DNA of 49,304 nt from a virus, in IMG/VR virus record IMGVR_UViG_3300045977_000284, positions 1-49,304 of that record, one strand, 5' to 3'. The notes beneath the pieces are model-generated. The model had not been told where the DNA came from and made no database searches. It worked only from the letters and a program-made list of their open reading frames with translations. Both the position numbers and the translations under genes were made by a program. Positions 39,586 to 47,016 of this stretch are shown piece by piece (position 1 is the first letter of the stretch; every line of letters starts with the position of its first letter).

Positions 39586-39654
39586 TACCCCCGTCAGGAA
39601 TCGAACCTGAGTCCCGGGCTTAGCAGGCATGGGCCTGAATCCATCAGCGGGGGC
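39586..39654 (-). tRNA. degenerate tRNA-Ser(GCT)-like element
   Basis: On the minus strand: acceptor GCCCCCG/CGGGGGT (7 pairs, one G-U), T-arm TCAGG-TTCGATT-CCTGA, an anticodon-type loop CTGCTAA (anticodon GCT at 39624-39622), discriminator A. But the anticodon stem CATGC/GCCCG has two mismatches, the D-arm is shortened (ATGG/CCAT only) and there is no long variable arm as a real tRNA-Ser would have. So it may be a tRNA remnant or a tRNA-like structure rather than a working tRNA. A plus-strand terminator follows. Confidence 0.4.
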
Positions 39655-39663
39655 TGAGCCGCG

Positions 39664-39700
39664 GCCGGCCGGGGCTCAATCCCGACCGGCTTTTCTTTTT
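39664..39700 (+). terminator. rho-independent terminator
   Basis: GCCGG (39664-39668) with CCGGC (39686-39690) and an inner CGGGG/TCCCG, loop CTCAA, then TTTTCTTTTT. It would end rightward transcripts from the ATPase and winged-helix genes before the structured RNA. Confidence 0.7.
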
Positions 39701-39746
39701 GTTTGGAACGTATCAGATCGACTGATCCGTTCGCAAGTTGCTCGTT

Positions 39747-40025
39747 GGGTTGCAATCAGGGAAAAACCGTTGTAGACTTGCTTCACGCAGACCCGATCTG
39801 CAACCCACTCCGAGGGGTTCAAGCGGCCGACGTGTTGCAAGCACGATCGGCCGCAGCCATTTCTGGCTTGCAAAAACTCTACACCATGAACCCCGGTAAA
39901 AAAAACGCTCGGGGAAAAATAATGCGCAAGCAGCTGGCCTCGCCAGGTCTGCCGGTGAGAGATCTGCGGTGGGCCCAAACGGCGAGGCCGGCGGTGCCAG
40001 CTGCGCTATTGGCTTGCGTTTTTTT
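39747..40025 (+). ncRNA. large structured RNA candidate, pseudoknotted, ends in T7
   Basis: No real gene is seen here, but strong nested pairings are. (a) GGGTTGCA/TGCAACCC (39747-39754 with 39799-39806). (b) GGGGTTCA/TGAACCCC (39814-39821 with 39887-39894). (c) Inside (b), a 12-bp stem 39823-39834 with 39842-39854, one bulged A, and loop TTGCAAG (39835-39841) exactly complementary to CTTGCAA at 39867-39873, a pseudoknot. (d) A stem of 6+5+9 bp: CGCAAG/CTTGCG, CAGCT/AGCTG, GGCCTCGCC/GGCGAGGCC (39925-39944 with 39981-40018), with TTTTTTT at 40019-40025. Type unknown; it resembles the large ornate phage RNAs only in general style. Confidence 0.65.
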
Positions 40026-40074
40026 CGCGTCCATGCGACAATCGCCACGCCTTGCGAACCCCTGCCTTGCCGAT

Positions 40075-40126
40075 GGTCGGGAATGGATTCGAACAGGCTG
40101 AGCCGTGGATTTTTCCGCGGCTCAGC
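40075..40126. other. tRNA 3'-end-like fragment and strong hairpin
   Basis: On the minus strand TTCGAATCCATTCCCGACCA looks like a T-loop, acceptor and CCA end of a tRNA-Pro-like gene, but no T-stem pairing and no 5' part are seen. Overlapping it is a 12-bp hairpin GCTGAGCCGTGG-ATTTTT-CCGCGGCTCAGC (40097-40126). In 40127-40340 there is one minus-strand frame of 68 codons (40127-40333) that could be a small protein, but I do not call it. Confidence 0.35.
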
Positions 40127-40484
40127 TCATTTCTTGAACCTGGTGATACCGCCAGAAATGCCGATGCCCGCACACATGTTTATCTTGACCACGATTGCGT
40201 AGGCGGGATAAGATGGCCCGCGACAGACCGATACCAGCCGCGCGGAAGCGATCTTCTGCAAGGCTCCCAGATCAACGACGGCAATTTCGCCGGCGATGGG
40301 AAAGGCAGGCTCTGTCCTTAGTTGAGGGCGCATCGATGCGCTTCACTCCCTCGTTTTGGCTTCGCGTCCAGCGAAGCTCCTGTCTCCGTTTTTCCACCAA
40401 ACATCGAAGACGCCAGCCGTATCAGGACCGCAAGCCGCGGCCGATCGCCAACTGCGCGCGCCGAGCTTTGAAAGGGGGTGCGTG

Positions 40485-40820
40485 ATGCAATACCAAACTG
40501 CACACGGCATCGCCACGGTTGCGCTCTGGAAACTCTTGAAGCTGTTCAAGGCGGTCATGGAATCCAGAATGACACTCGAATCCAAGCGATTCGCTCTCCG
40601 CAGCATCCGCGACGGGCTGCATGAAGCCTGTCTGCAATTCGAAGCCCACGAAGGCGCCAACGAGCAAGAGGACATCTACCTTCCTCTCTTCGATGCCCTC
40701 TCCTTCCTCAATCAAGCCCTTGGTTCACCCGAGATGGATGAGATGATCGTGCGCGCCGCGTACGATCTGCTGACCGAGCTGGACGGCCAACTGAAGGCCG
40801 CTCCTGCCGTCCCTGTTTAA
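40485..40820 (+). CDS. hypothetical helical protein
   Basis: A 111-residue helical protein starting MQYQTAHGIATVALWKLLKL. Its ATG at 40485 is preceded by GAAAGGGGGTGCGTG. It includes KRFALRSIRDGLHEACLQFE and an acidic central part; the C-terminus is LDGQLKAAPAVPV. No family recognised. First gene of the rightward replication block. Confidence 0.6.
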   Translation: MQYQTAHGIATVALWKLLKLFKAVMESRMTLESKRFALRSIRDGLHEACLQFEAHEGANEQEDIYLPLFDALSFLNQALGSPEMDEMIVRAAYDLLTELDGQLKAAPAVPV

Positions 40821-40843
40821 CCGCGCGCAAAGGAGTCCTGGTC

Positions 40844-41251
40844 ATGTTGTCCACCGACAAGAAAATCGAGCGGGATGCCATGGAGTGGTTCACCGCCGTC
40901 ACCGAGAACGGAGTATTCGATGAGATCATGCAATCCGTGGTCAGCGATCTTGTGCCGTACGCGAGGGCCGCCGCGGCCCGTGCCAATCGGCGACTGGTGG
41001 CCACGCAGGACAACGAGATGATGCTCGTGCGCCTGGGCGCCACGCTGCAAAGGCTGGCGACGACGTTCGAGGACATCTCACTGAATCCTGACATGATGGC
41101 CGTCGCCGGCACGTCGGCACAGGACATCTTGCACGCGATCACGGACATCCACGATTGGCTCTACCTCCTCGATCACCGCGAGGATGCCATGCCGCAAGCC
41201 GTCGTCGCGCCGTCGGCCGCCGCGGTCATGGCGAATGGCGGCGTCCCGTAG
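40844..41251 (+). CDS. hypothetical helical protein
   Basis: A 135-residue helical protein starting MLSTDKKIERDAMEWFTAVT, with CAAAGGAGTCCTGGTC before the ATG. It includes ARAAAARANRRLVATQDNEM and ILHAITDIHDWLYLLDHRED. Size and composition resemble the previous gene; perhaps an interacting pair. No family recognised. 41252-41529 holds no clear gene; the AT-rich CATAATAC near 41437 could be part of the primase promoter. Confidence 0.6.
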   Translation: MLSTDKKIERDAMEWFTAVTENGVFDEIMQSVVSDLVPYARAAAARANRRLVATQDNEMMLVRLGATLQRLATTFEDISLNPDMMAVAGTSAQDILHAITDIHDWLYLLDHREDAMPQAVVAPSAAAVMANGGVP

Positions 41252-41529
41252 CTCGCCGTCGATCGGCCTGCTGCTGAGCTGGCGTGCCACCTCTCGCCAG
41301 GTGCGAACTCAGGGCAGGCCAATCGATCGCGAGACCAAGGCCGCCGGGATCCCGGAATCGGAAGCAAGAAGTAGCCGGCGCGTCGCCGGCTGCGATCCCC
41401 AAAAACGGACCCGGCGGCTTTCCAAAAAACGACCCATAATACAAAAAATCCCCTAGTCAAAATACGCCGCGAAGTGAAGGCGTGTACAGTAAAAACGAGC
41501 TGCGGCAAACAGCTCTAGGAGCTTGCGTC

Positions 41530-43662
41530 ATGGAAGAGAAAAGCGTTTCTTCTTCTTCTTACTTTTCTTCTGGGGCATCAACCGAAGCCGCGCCGAAAAC
41601 AGCCGCCGCGCAAGCTTCGTTTCTCTACTTCGATGAGTGGAAGAACCTGCTCTACCGAGCAGACTACGATACCGACTCACAGGTTCGCTACCTCGTCAAA
41701 GTCGCCGATGGCTGCTGGACCGAGCGGACCCCCGAGCTGCAGGTGCCGTACAACCTGCCCGAGCTTTACGAGCGGCGAGACTCCGTCATCGTTCTCACCG
41801 GCGATGAGTTTGACGTCGAGGCTCTTCGCTCGCTAGGTGTCGTGGCGACATGCGGCTTGCCTCATCTCAACGGCGGTTACTTTCCCAAAGAGTGGGCGCG
41901 GCACTTTGTTGGCCGCGGGGTAGTCATCCTCGAAAGCCCATTCCTCTGGCATCGCGACATCTGCACCCAGGCGATCGAGGTCCTGAAGGGGATCGCAGAA
42001 TACGTCTCCTTGATTGTCCCGCCAGACATCGAGGTCATCGACACTCCCTTTGGACCGCAAAAGGAGCGCATCTATCAGTGGCTCTTGCGGAAGTCCTTCA
42101 CACGGCAAGCGTTCTCCGAGTGGGCCTTCTCCGAGGCTGCCAAGGATCGCTCCGTCGCGATCGTAGAGGAAATCGCCGGCCTCACGGAACTGAAGGAGCA
42201 TCGCGGCGATGCATACGAGGGAGGCAGTCCTCAGACGGACGAAGAGAAATTCGAGCGCTATGAGGCGACCTGGAAGCCGTTCCCCATTGATGCACTTCCG
42301 CTGATCGTGCGCCAGTTTGTTGCCGAAGTGTCCCACGCTCTGATGGTCGATCCAGCCGCTGTCGCCTTGCCGGCCTTGGTTGCGATCGCCGGCTGCATCG
42401 GCAATTCGCGCGTCCTGCGCCTCAAGAGCACGTGGTCCGAACCGGCCATCATGTTCGGTTGCCTGATCGGCGATCCTTCTTCCCGCAAGTCCGCCGCCAT
42501 GAAGGCCGCCATCGCGGCCGTGAAAAGATGGGACGGCGGCAAGCTCACCGAATGGAACGCGGCAATGGATCAGTTCGAACATGAGAATGCACGCTGGCAT
42601 GCAGCGAACGGCAAAGAAGCCAAGGAACAGGGCCTTTCCCTGTCGCCGCCTAAAGCGCCGACCAGGCGGCGAATCCTGGTATCGAACATCACCGTCGAGA
42701 CATTCATTCCGCGGCTCGCCGAAAACCCGCGCGGCTTGCTTGTGTGTCGCGACGAGCTGCGCGGCTGGTTCGCCTCCTTTGGACAGTACGCCAAGTCCGG
42801 CGCCGGCGCCGACGAATGCTTCTGGCTGGAGTGTTTTCTCGGGGATGAGTATCACTACGATCGCAAGACTGGCGAACACACGTCGATCCGAATCAGCAAT
42901 CTGGTCGGTAGTGTCATCGGCACGATCCAGCCAGGCATGTGGCGCCGCATCAGCGTGCAGGACATGTTTGACTCGGGAATGATGGGACGCATCCTCACGG
43001 TCTATCCCCCCAAGCTGCTTTCAACCTTCGATTCCTTCGAGCCCTCGCCGGAGATCGTGCATCTCTACGAGAACCTTTTGAACGCGTTGATCGGGCTCGA
43101 CTATGACCGGTCTCTCGATCGCGACTGGAAGCCACGGCCGATGATCTTCACACCCGAGGCGCTTCAGCTCTGGACCACATGGGATAACGTCGCGCGGAAA
43201 GAACAACATGCGGCTGAAGGGGAGATCGCCGCGATGCTCGGAAAGATGGAAGCGTATTGTGCCCGATTCGCTCTTTGCTTCGCGGTCTGCGACCTGGTCA
43301 TGGGGGGAATGGAAGACATCGTGGAAGCGCGTCATGTGCAGAGCGCGATCAAGCTTTACGATTGGTTCATTCACGAAGCCGAGCGCAACTACGCGATCGC
43401 CGACATGAGTGACCTCGAATCGGAAGAGGCCAGGGTCATCCAGAAGATTCACTCTCTTGGTGGCTCCATCACGCCGCGGGAGTTGTGGGCTTCGAACCGG
43501 CGGCGATGGAAGGACACTCAACGGGCCAAGGAGCGGCTCGATCACATGGCAGGCATCCGCATCCAGGATGGCCGGGAAATCGTCCTGGCCGGCGCTGTGC
43601 TTAGGCGCGTGCAGACGAGCCCGACCGGCTTCCGTTACTACCTCAAAGGTGGTGAGAAATGA
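41530..43662 (+). CDS. DUF3987-type primase-helicase with degenerate TOPRIM-like N-terminus
   Basis: A 710-residue protein. AGGAG eight bases before the ATG at 41530 fixes the start. Residues 1-30 are a Ser/Ala-rich leader. Residues 60-180 follow the TOPRIM plan (SVIVLTGDEFDVEALRSLGV, VVATCGLPHLNGGYF, RGVVILESPFLWHRDICTQA) but lack its usual acidic residues. Residues 250-610 match DUF3987 (P-loop IGDPSSRKSAAMKAAIAAV, then NITVETFIPRLAENPRGLLV, CRDELRGWFASFGQY, GSVIGTIQPGMWRR). The C-terminus has a winged-helix-like LGGSITPRELWASNRRRWKD. Probable DNA replication initiator/helicase of the phage. Confidence 0.82.
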   Translation: MEEKSVSSSSYFSSGASTEAAPKTAAAQASFLYFDEWKNLLYRADYDTDSQVRYLVKVADGCWTERTPELQVPYNLPELYERRDSVIVLTGDEFDVEALRSLGVVATCGLPHLNGGYFPKEWARHFVGRGVVILESPFLWHRDICTQAIEVLKGIAEYVSLIVPPDIEVIDTPFGPQKERIYQWLLRKSFTRQAFSEWAFSEAAKDRSVAIVEEIAGLTELKEHRGDAYEGGSPQTDEEKFERYEATWKPFPIDALPLIVRQFVAEVSHALMVDPAAVALPALVAIAGCIGNSRVLRLKSTWSEPAIMFGCLIGDPSSRKSAAMKAAIAAVKRWDGGKLTEWNAAMDQFEHENARWHAANGKEAKEQGLSLSPPKAPTRRRILVSNITVETFIPRLAENPRGLLVCRDELRGWFASFGQYAKSGAGADECFWLECFLGDEYHYDRKTGEHTSIRISNLVGSVIGTIQPGMWRRISVQDMFDSGMMGRILTVYPPKLLSTFDSFEPSPEIVHLYENLLNALIGLDYDRSLDRDWKPRPMIFTPEALQLWTTWDNVARKEQHAAEGEIAAMLGKMEAYCARFALCFAVCDLVMGGMEDIVEARHVQSAIKLYDWFIHEAERNYAIADMSDLESEEARVIQKIHSLGGSITPRELWASNRRRWKDTQRAKERLDHMAGIRIQDGREIVLAGAVLRRVQTSPTGFRYYLKGGEK

Positions 43663-43685
43663 TACACATTTCTAGATTTCGGGGT

Positions 43686-43935
43686 TTAGGCGCGCCTGCG
43701 CGCCTGCGCGCCTGCGCGCCTGAGATTTCAGGACTTACGTCGATTCCAGGCGCGCAGGCGCGCTCAAACCCACATCGCCAAACCTTAAGCTATTGGACTT
43801 ACGTCGCAGATTCTGAATGCACATCGCCGCAAGTCGTTTGCACCATTCACCTTTTCTGGGTTAGCGCGCGCCAGGCGCGCCTGGAACCGTTTTCCAGACG
43901 CGCAGGCGCGCAGGCGCGCAGGCGCGCAAAAACCC
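43686..43935. repeat. iteron-like repeats, replication origin candidate
   Basis: Four head-to-tail CGCGCCTG copies (43691-43722). Two reverse-orientation CAGGCGCG copies (43747-43762). A 14-bp palindrome CCAGGCGCGCCTGG (43871-43884). Three more CAGGCGCG copies (43903-43926). A 12-bp direct repeat GGACTTACGTCG at about 43731 and 43797. No gene lies here. It directly follows the primase-helicase gene, where many phages and plasmids carry origins bound by the initiator. Confidence 0.65.
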
Positions 43936-43966
43936 AGAAACCCAAAAGGAGAAGTCATGACACGAG

Positions 43967-44128
43967 ATGAGAGCGCAGCGAGATTTCGATTTCGATGAAA
44001 GCGCGAAGGGCACGGATCGGCACGGGCTTGAGAGCATAGCAACGTCCATTATGTGCCTGGCTTATGCCGTTGGGGCAGTTGCGATCCAGTTAGAACGGGC
44101 GAACGACATTGAGCAAGAAAAAGAATGA
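43967..44128 (+). CDS. small hypothetical protein
   Basis: A 53-residue frame starting MRAQRDFDFDESAKGTDRHG; the ATG at 43967 is 12 bases after GGAGAAG. A short hydrophobic stretch (SIATSIMCLAYAVGAVAIQL) precedes an acidic end (ERANDIEQEKE). Its stop overlaps a possible ATG of the next gene. Unknown. Confidence 0.45.
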   Translation: MRAQRDFDFDESAKGTDRHGLESIATSIMCLAYAVGAVAIQLERANDIEQEKE

Positions 44129-44136
44129 GGGAAGCC

Positions 44137-44439
44137 ATGAAGCCGATCCCCGACATGTCGCTCCAGGAGCTGCAGCAGGCCTGCTGGCAGCTCAAGAAAA
44201 TGATTCGGTTCATTGGCGAGCTCTATATGAAGCCGCACTTGATCTCGATCGGGCCGCCCACCGATCGCAAGACGTCATCCATCGAAATGGCGGCCGCATG
44301 GTCCGAAGGCGAGCTGCCTTGGCAGCGTGCATCAGGCAACGCGATCTGTCCAAAGTGTGGACTCGAGTACTTCGATCACCCGGCGGTCTTTGAACACATT
44401 CTGCACCTGGCATGCGACGGCCGGCTGCTCAAGCTGTGA
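44137..44439 (+). CDS. hypothetical protein with a zinc-finger-like C-terminus
   Basis: A 100-residue protein starting MKPIPDMSLQELQQACWQLK, with GGGAAGCC before the ATG (an ATG at 44125 overlapping the upstream stop is possible). The helical N-terminal part contains KMIRFIGELYMKPHLISIGP. The end NAICPKCGLEYFDHPAVFEH plus ILHLAC has C-x2-C followed by H and H/C, like a zinc finger. No family recognised. Confidence 0.6.
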   Translation: MKPIPDMSLQELQQACWQLKKMIRFIGELYMKPHLISIGPPTDRKTSSIEMAAAWSEGELPWQRASGNAICPKCGLEYFDHPAVFEHILHLACDGRLLKL

Positions 44440-44449
44440 GGCTGCGGCG

Positions 44450-44662
44450 ATGGCAAGGGGCAAAGGGATCAAGCGGCGCGTGTGCTATTGCCAGACGTGC
44501 CGAAAGGATTTCCTGGCGTGCCGTGAGGACGCTGTGAGCTGCTCGGCCAAGTGCAGGAAGGCCCGCAATCGTTTGCTCGGGGGAAGCATCAAGGCTGTCA
44601 CAGAAATGCCGGACGAGTCGCCCGGCTTATCTGTGACCAAGCGGGAAGGAGAAGGCCAATGA
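44450..44662 (+). CDS. small zinc-ribbon protein
   Basis: A 70-residue protein starting MARGKGIKRRVCYCQTCRKD. Cysteine pattern: CYC-x2-C, then SCSAKC, followed by a basic helix (RKARNRLLGG). It resembles the protein at 37461 in plan. Its TGA overlaps the next ATG (ATGA at 44659-44662). Probably a nucleic-acid-binding or protein-docking ribbon. Confidence 0.6.
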   Translation: MARGKGIKRRVCYCQTCRKDFLACREDAVSCSAKCRKARNRLLGGSIKAVTEMPDESPGLSVTKREGEGQ

Positions 44663-44922
44663 CTCGGAAGGTTACTAAAGCCGTTTTGACGTGCACCGAC
44701 AAGGGCTATCGGTGGGACATCTACTGCGGCGAGGCGATCGCGGCGACGAAGGAGATGCGCCTGACTGATACCGGCGCCAAGGCCACCGTCAAGGGCGATC
44801 CTCTCGAATGCGTCGAGATGGACTTGCATGACGCGATTGAAACCAACGATCCCTACGAAGTCGCGCGGGCTCTTGAGCTGGGGCAGATCGTCGCCGATCC
44901 GATCAAGGAGTCCGCGCGATGA
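44659..44922 (+). CDS. hypothetical protein
   Basis: An 87-residue protein starting MTRKVTKAVLTCTDKGYRWD. A small beta-rich N-terminal half (VLTCTDKGYRWDIYCGEAIA) precedes an acidic helical end (MDLHDAIETNDPYEVARALE). It overlaps both neighbours by ATGA. No family recognised. Confidence 0.6.
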   Translation: MTRKVTKAVLTCTDKGYRWDIYCGEAIAATKEMRLTDTGAKATVKGDPLECVEMDLHDAIETNDPYEVARALELGQIVADPIKESAR

Positions 44923-45959
44923 TCGTCAACGGTCAAATTCGGCACAAGCACTGGACGCCGGCGGAAGATGCCGAGCTGCGCGAGCGATGCCGGCGGCATG
45001 AGAACTTCCGCGACATAGCCAAGGCCATGAGCCGGCCGCCGCGTGGAGTCACTTGGCGCATGATGCATCTCGGATTAGTCGCGCGTGAATGGACGCCCGA
45101 GGAAGACGCACGCATGCGCGAAGCCTATGGCCACATGCCAAGGCGCCAGCTCGCCGCAGAGCTGCATCGCTCTGAATTGGCCATCAAATGCCGGGCTCAG
45201 ACTCTTGGTCTCCGCCATCCCATCCGTTGGACGGCCGAGCAAATCGCAATCGTTCGCGAGCTGTGGCCCACGCAAACAGCGGCACAAATCGCCGCCAGGT
45301 TTCCCGGTCGAAGGCCATCGGCGATCCATAGTCTTGCCCAGCAAGTTGGTCTCCCTTCCAAGTGTGAGCGACATGACGATGAAACCGTCAATGCTGTCAA
45401 ACGGATGCACGCGGCGGGGAAACCTATCCGCGTGATCGCCAAGAAACTCGGACTCACCTACGACTCCGTGAAGGGCCTTCAGGACCGATTCAAGCTGCCC
45501 ACGATCACCGACGTCGAAAGCAAGCGCCAAGGCGTCAAGACGCAGTTGCGCCGGCTAGGACTAAAGTCTCTCGCCGAGCTGCGATCCCGCGCCCACAAAA
45601 AGTTCGTCCTTGAAAACGGCTGGCCGGCCGAGTGGCAACTCCGCGTGCGTGAAGTTCAGATACTGAATTTCTTGATCGCTCATGGGCCCAGCACGGCCCG
45701 TCAGATCGCCGAGGCGATCGGCGCCAACACCGATCGCGCCTTCCGAACTGGATATCCACGCCGTGTCTTACTGACCGACTCCGGACGCGACGGCACCTAC
45801 ACGGCCTCGCTACTCAAAAAGAACCTCATCATCCGAACTGAACGGCGGGCAAAGGGGGCCCCGGCTCGCCGCCTGCCATGCCTTTATCATCCCAGCGCTG
45901 AAACCATCGCTTATTTCGAGGAACATCATGGAAGCAACACTCACAGCCAGCCAGCGTGA
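44919..45959 (+). CDS. regulator with three SANT/Myb-like repeats and a winged helix
   Basis: A 346-residue protein. Three consecutive SANT/Myb-like repeats begin at about residues 9, 56 and 102: KHWTPAEDAELRERCRRHEN, REWTPEEDARMREAYGHMPR, IRWTAEQIAIVRELWPTQTA, each followed by an IA-x-R helix. A further helix-turn-helix (RVIAKKLGLTYDSVKGLQDR) follows at 155-180. The C-terminal part (LIAHGPSTARQIAEAIGANT) looks like a winged helix. It would bind DNA as a phage transcription regulator. It overlaps the sigma-like gene by 32 bases. Confidence 0.75.
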   Translation: MIVNGQIRHKHWTPAEDAELRERCRRHENFRDIAKAMSRPPRGVTWRMMHLGLVAREWTPEEDARMREAYGHMPRRQLAAELHRSELAIKCRAQTLGLRHPIRWTAEQIAIVRELWPTQTAAQIAARFPGRRPSAIHSLAQQVGLPSKCERHDDETVNAVKRMHAAGKPIRVIAKKLGLTYDSVKGLQDRFKLPTITDVESKRQGVKTQLRRLGLKSLAELRSRAHKKFVLENGWPAEWQLRVREVQILNFLIAHGPSTARQIAEAIGANTDRAFRTGYPRRVLLTDSGRDGTYTASLLKKNLIIRTERRAKGAPARRLPCLYHPSAETIAYFEEHHGSNTHSQPA

Positions 45960-46590
45960 ATTGGTCGAGCTGCACGCCAATCTGCCGGAGTTTGTCGCCC
46001 GATTAGTGGCGAAGAATGGCGACGTGGAAGAAGCTGAGAGCGTCGCCACGCAAGGCCTCTTGCGCGCGGCCATGCGTTATGACTCAAGCCGCGGAGAGTT
46101 CAAGCCCTTCGCGATCGTGGTGATGAAGGGCGAGATATTCAGGGCACTAAGCAAGCGCCGGGAGCGAGTTTCGCTTGACGCCATCGTGTCTGAAGATGGA
46201 GAAGGCACGCCACTCGCCGACCTCGTCGCTATCGACCGCCGTTCCCTATCGCCGATCGATCAGGCCGACAACAACGAACAGAAGGATCGCCTCGTCAAGA
46301 CGCTCAAGCGAAGCAAGTCAATCACACTTAAGGAATGCCGCGAGCGAACGCCGGTCCCGGTCCGGCTCGGCGAGTATTACGAACAGATGCGCGAAGCCGT
46401 TTGCGATTCCGTCAGTGCCGAGGACGTTGGTGAGATCATGCAGGCGTTGCTGGCAAAGGCCAAGGCCGGCGACGTGGCGGCCGCCAAGCTCGTGCTGCAT
46501 CAGGTCGCTGGACCGGCCGCCCCTCGCGTGATTCAGTGCATCGAGGCCAAGACGGTCACTCTTTCGGACCTGGATGAAGCGTCTGAATAA
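45928..46590 (+). CDS. sigma-70 region 2-like protein
   Basis: A 220-residue protein. Residues 40-85 (ATQGLLRAAMRYDSSRGEFK, then PFAIVVMKGEIFRALSKRRE) match sigma-70 region 2 (GLxrA-x-ryDpsrG-x-F-x-x-fA-x-x-x-i-rgeI-r-al-r). An acidic middle follows (IVSEDGEGTPLADLVAIDRR). No clear region 4 helix-turn-helix is seen; the C-terminal 80 residues are helical and end DLDEASE. It could be a phage sigma factor for late genes or a relative that binds RNA polymerase. It follows the SANT regulator directly. Confidence 0.68.
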   Translation: MEATLTASQRELVELHANLPEFVARLVAKNGDVEEAESVATQGLLRAAMRYDSSRGEFKPFAIVVMKGEIFRALSKRRERVSLDAIVSEDGEGTPLADLVAIDRRSLSPIDQADNNEQKDRLVKTLKRSKSITLKECRERTPVPVRLGEYYEQMREAVCDSVSAEDVGEIMQALLAKAKAGDVAAAKLVLHQVAGPAAPRVIQCIEAKTVTLSDLDEASE

Positions 46591-46641
46591 CCCCGATCGG
46601 CAACACCATCGCCGCCGGCGGTGGGATCCGGAGGAACGATC

Positions 46642-47016
46642 ATGATTCTGTTTCCAGGCAACCGCACACCCGAAGCGATCCAGGCCATCAACGACGGCTG
46701 CCAGGTCCTCGAGCTGTGGGACAAGTCGTTCACGATGGGGCCCGATGCACCGGCATGCTTTCGCGGCAAGGACTTCGCGAAGCTTTACGACAACGACAAG
46801 GAGCGGCTCATCAAGACGGCTCGCCGGCTGGGCGTGCGCGTGATCGTCGTCGATTGCGAGGATCAACCCGGGCGCCAGCATGTCGATCTTGTTGGCGGCC
46901 CGATGCGAAAGGCGGTCAACGCGGCCGACCACCTGCCCTTCTGGTTTGACCGCGACGGCCTGTGGGTGGATCAGGATTGGTACCAAAACCTCGTTGAAAA
47001 GTTGAGCAAGAAATGA
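46642..47016 (+). CDS. hypothetical protein
   Basis: A 124-residue protein starting MILFPGNRTPEAIQAINDGC, with GGAGGAACGATC before the ATG. It includes YDNDKERLIKTARRLGVRVI and VDCEDQPGRQHVDLVGGPMR, an alpha/beta pattern. Its TGA overlaps the Mom-like ATG (47013-47016). It may assist the Mom-like enzyme next door, but the coupling is the only evidence. Family not recognised. Confidence 0.65.
   Translation: MILFPGNRTPEAIQAINDGCQVLELWDKSFTMGPDAPACFRGKDFAKLYDNDKERLIKTARRLGVRVIVVDCEDQPGRQHVDLVGGPMRKAVNAADHLPFWFDRDGLWVDQDWYQNLVEKLSKK

Noticed and set aside
40075-40100. TGGATTCGA as a possible tmRNA 5' end
   Set aside because: No GGGG-type acceptor partner, no tag frame and no matching 3' T-arm within reach; better read as a tRNA 3'-end fragment on the minus strand.
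39703-40101. Open frames on both strands across the structured region
   Set aside because: Residue composition is unlike the neighbours, no binding sites, and the DNA is dominated by perfect inverted repeats.
40127-40333. Minus-strand frame of 68 codons
   Set aside because: The sequence is somewhat protein-like and a hairpin follows it, but there is no clear binding site, family or neighbour; left uncalled.
43691-43926. Tandem CGCGCCTG units as a possible CRISPR array
   Set aside because: Units are 8 bp, contiguous without spacers, and occur in both orientations; this is iteron-like, not CRISPR.
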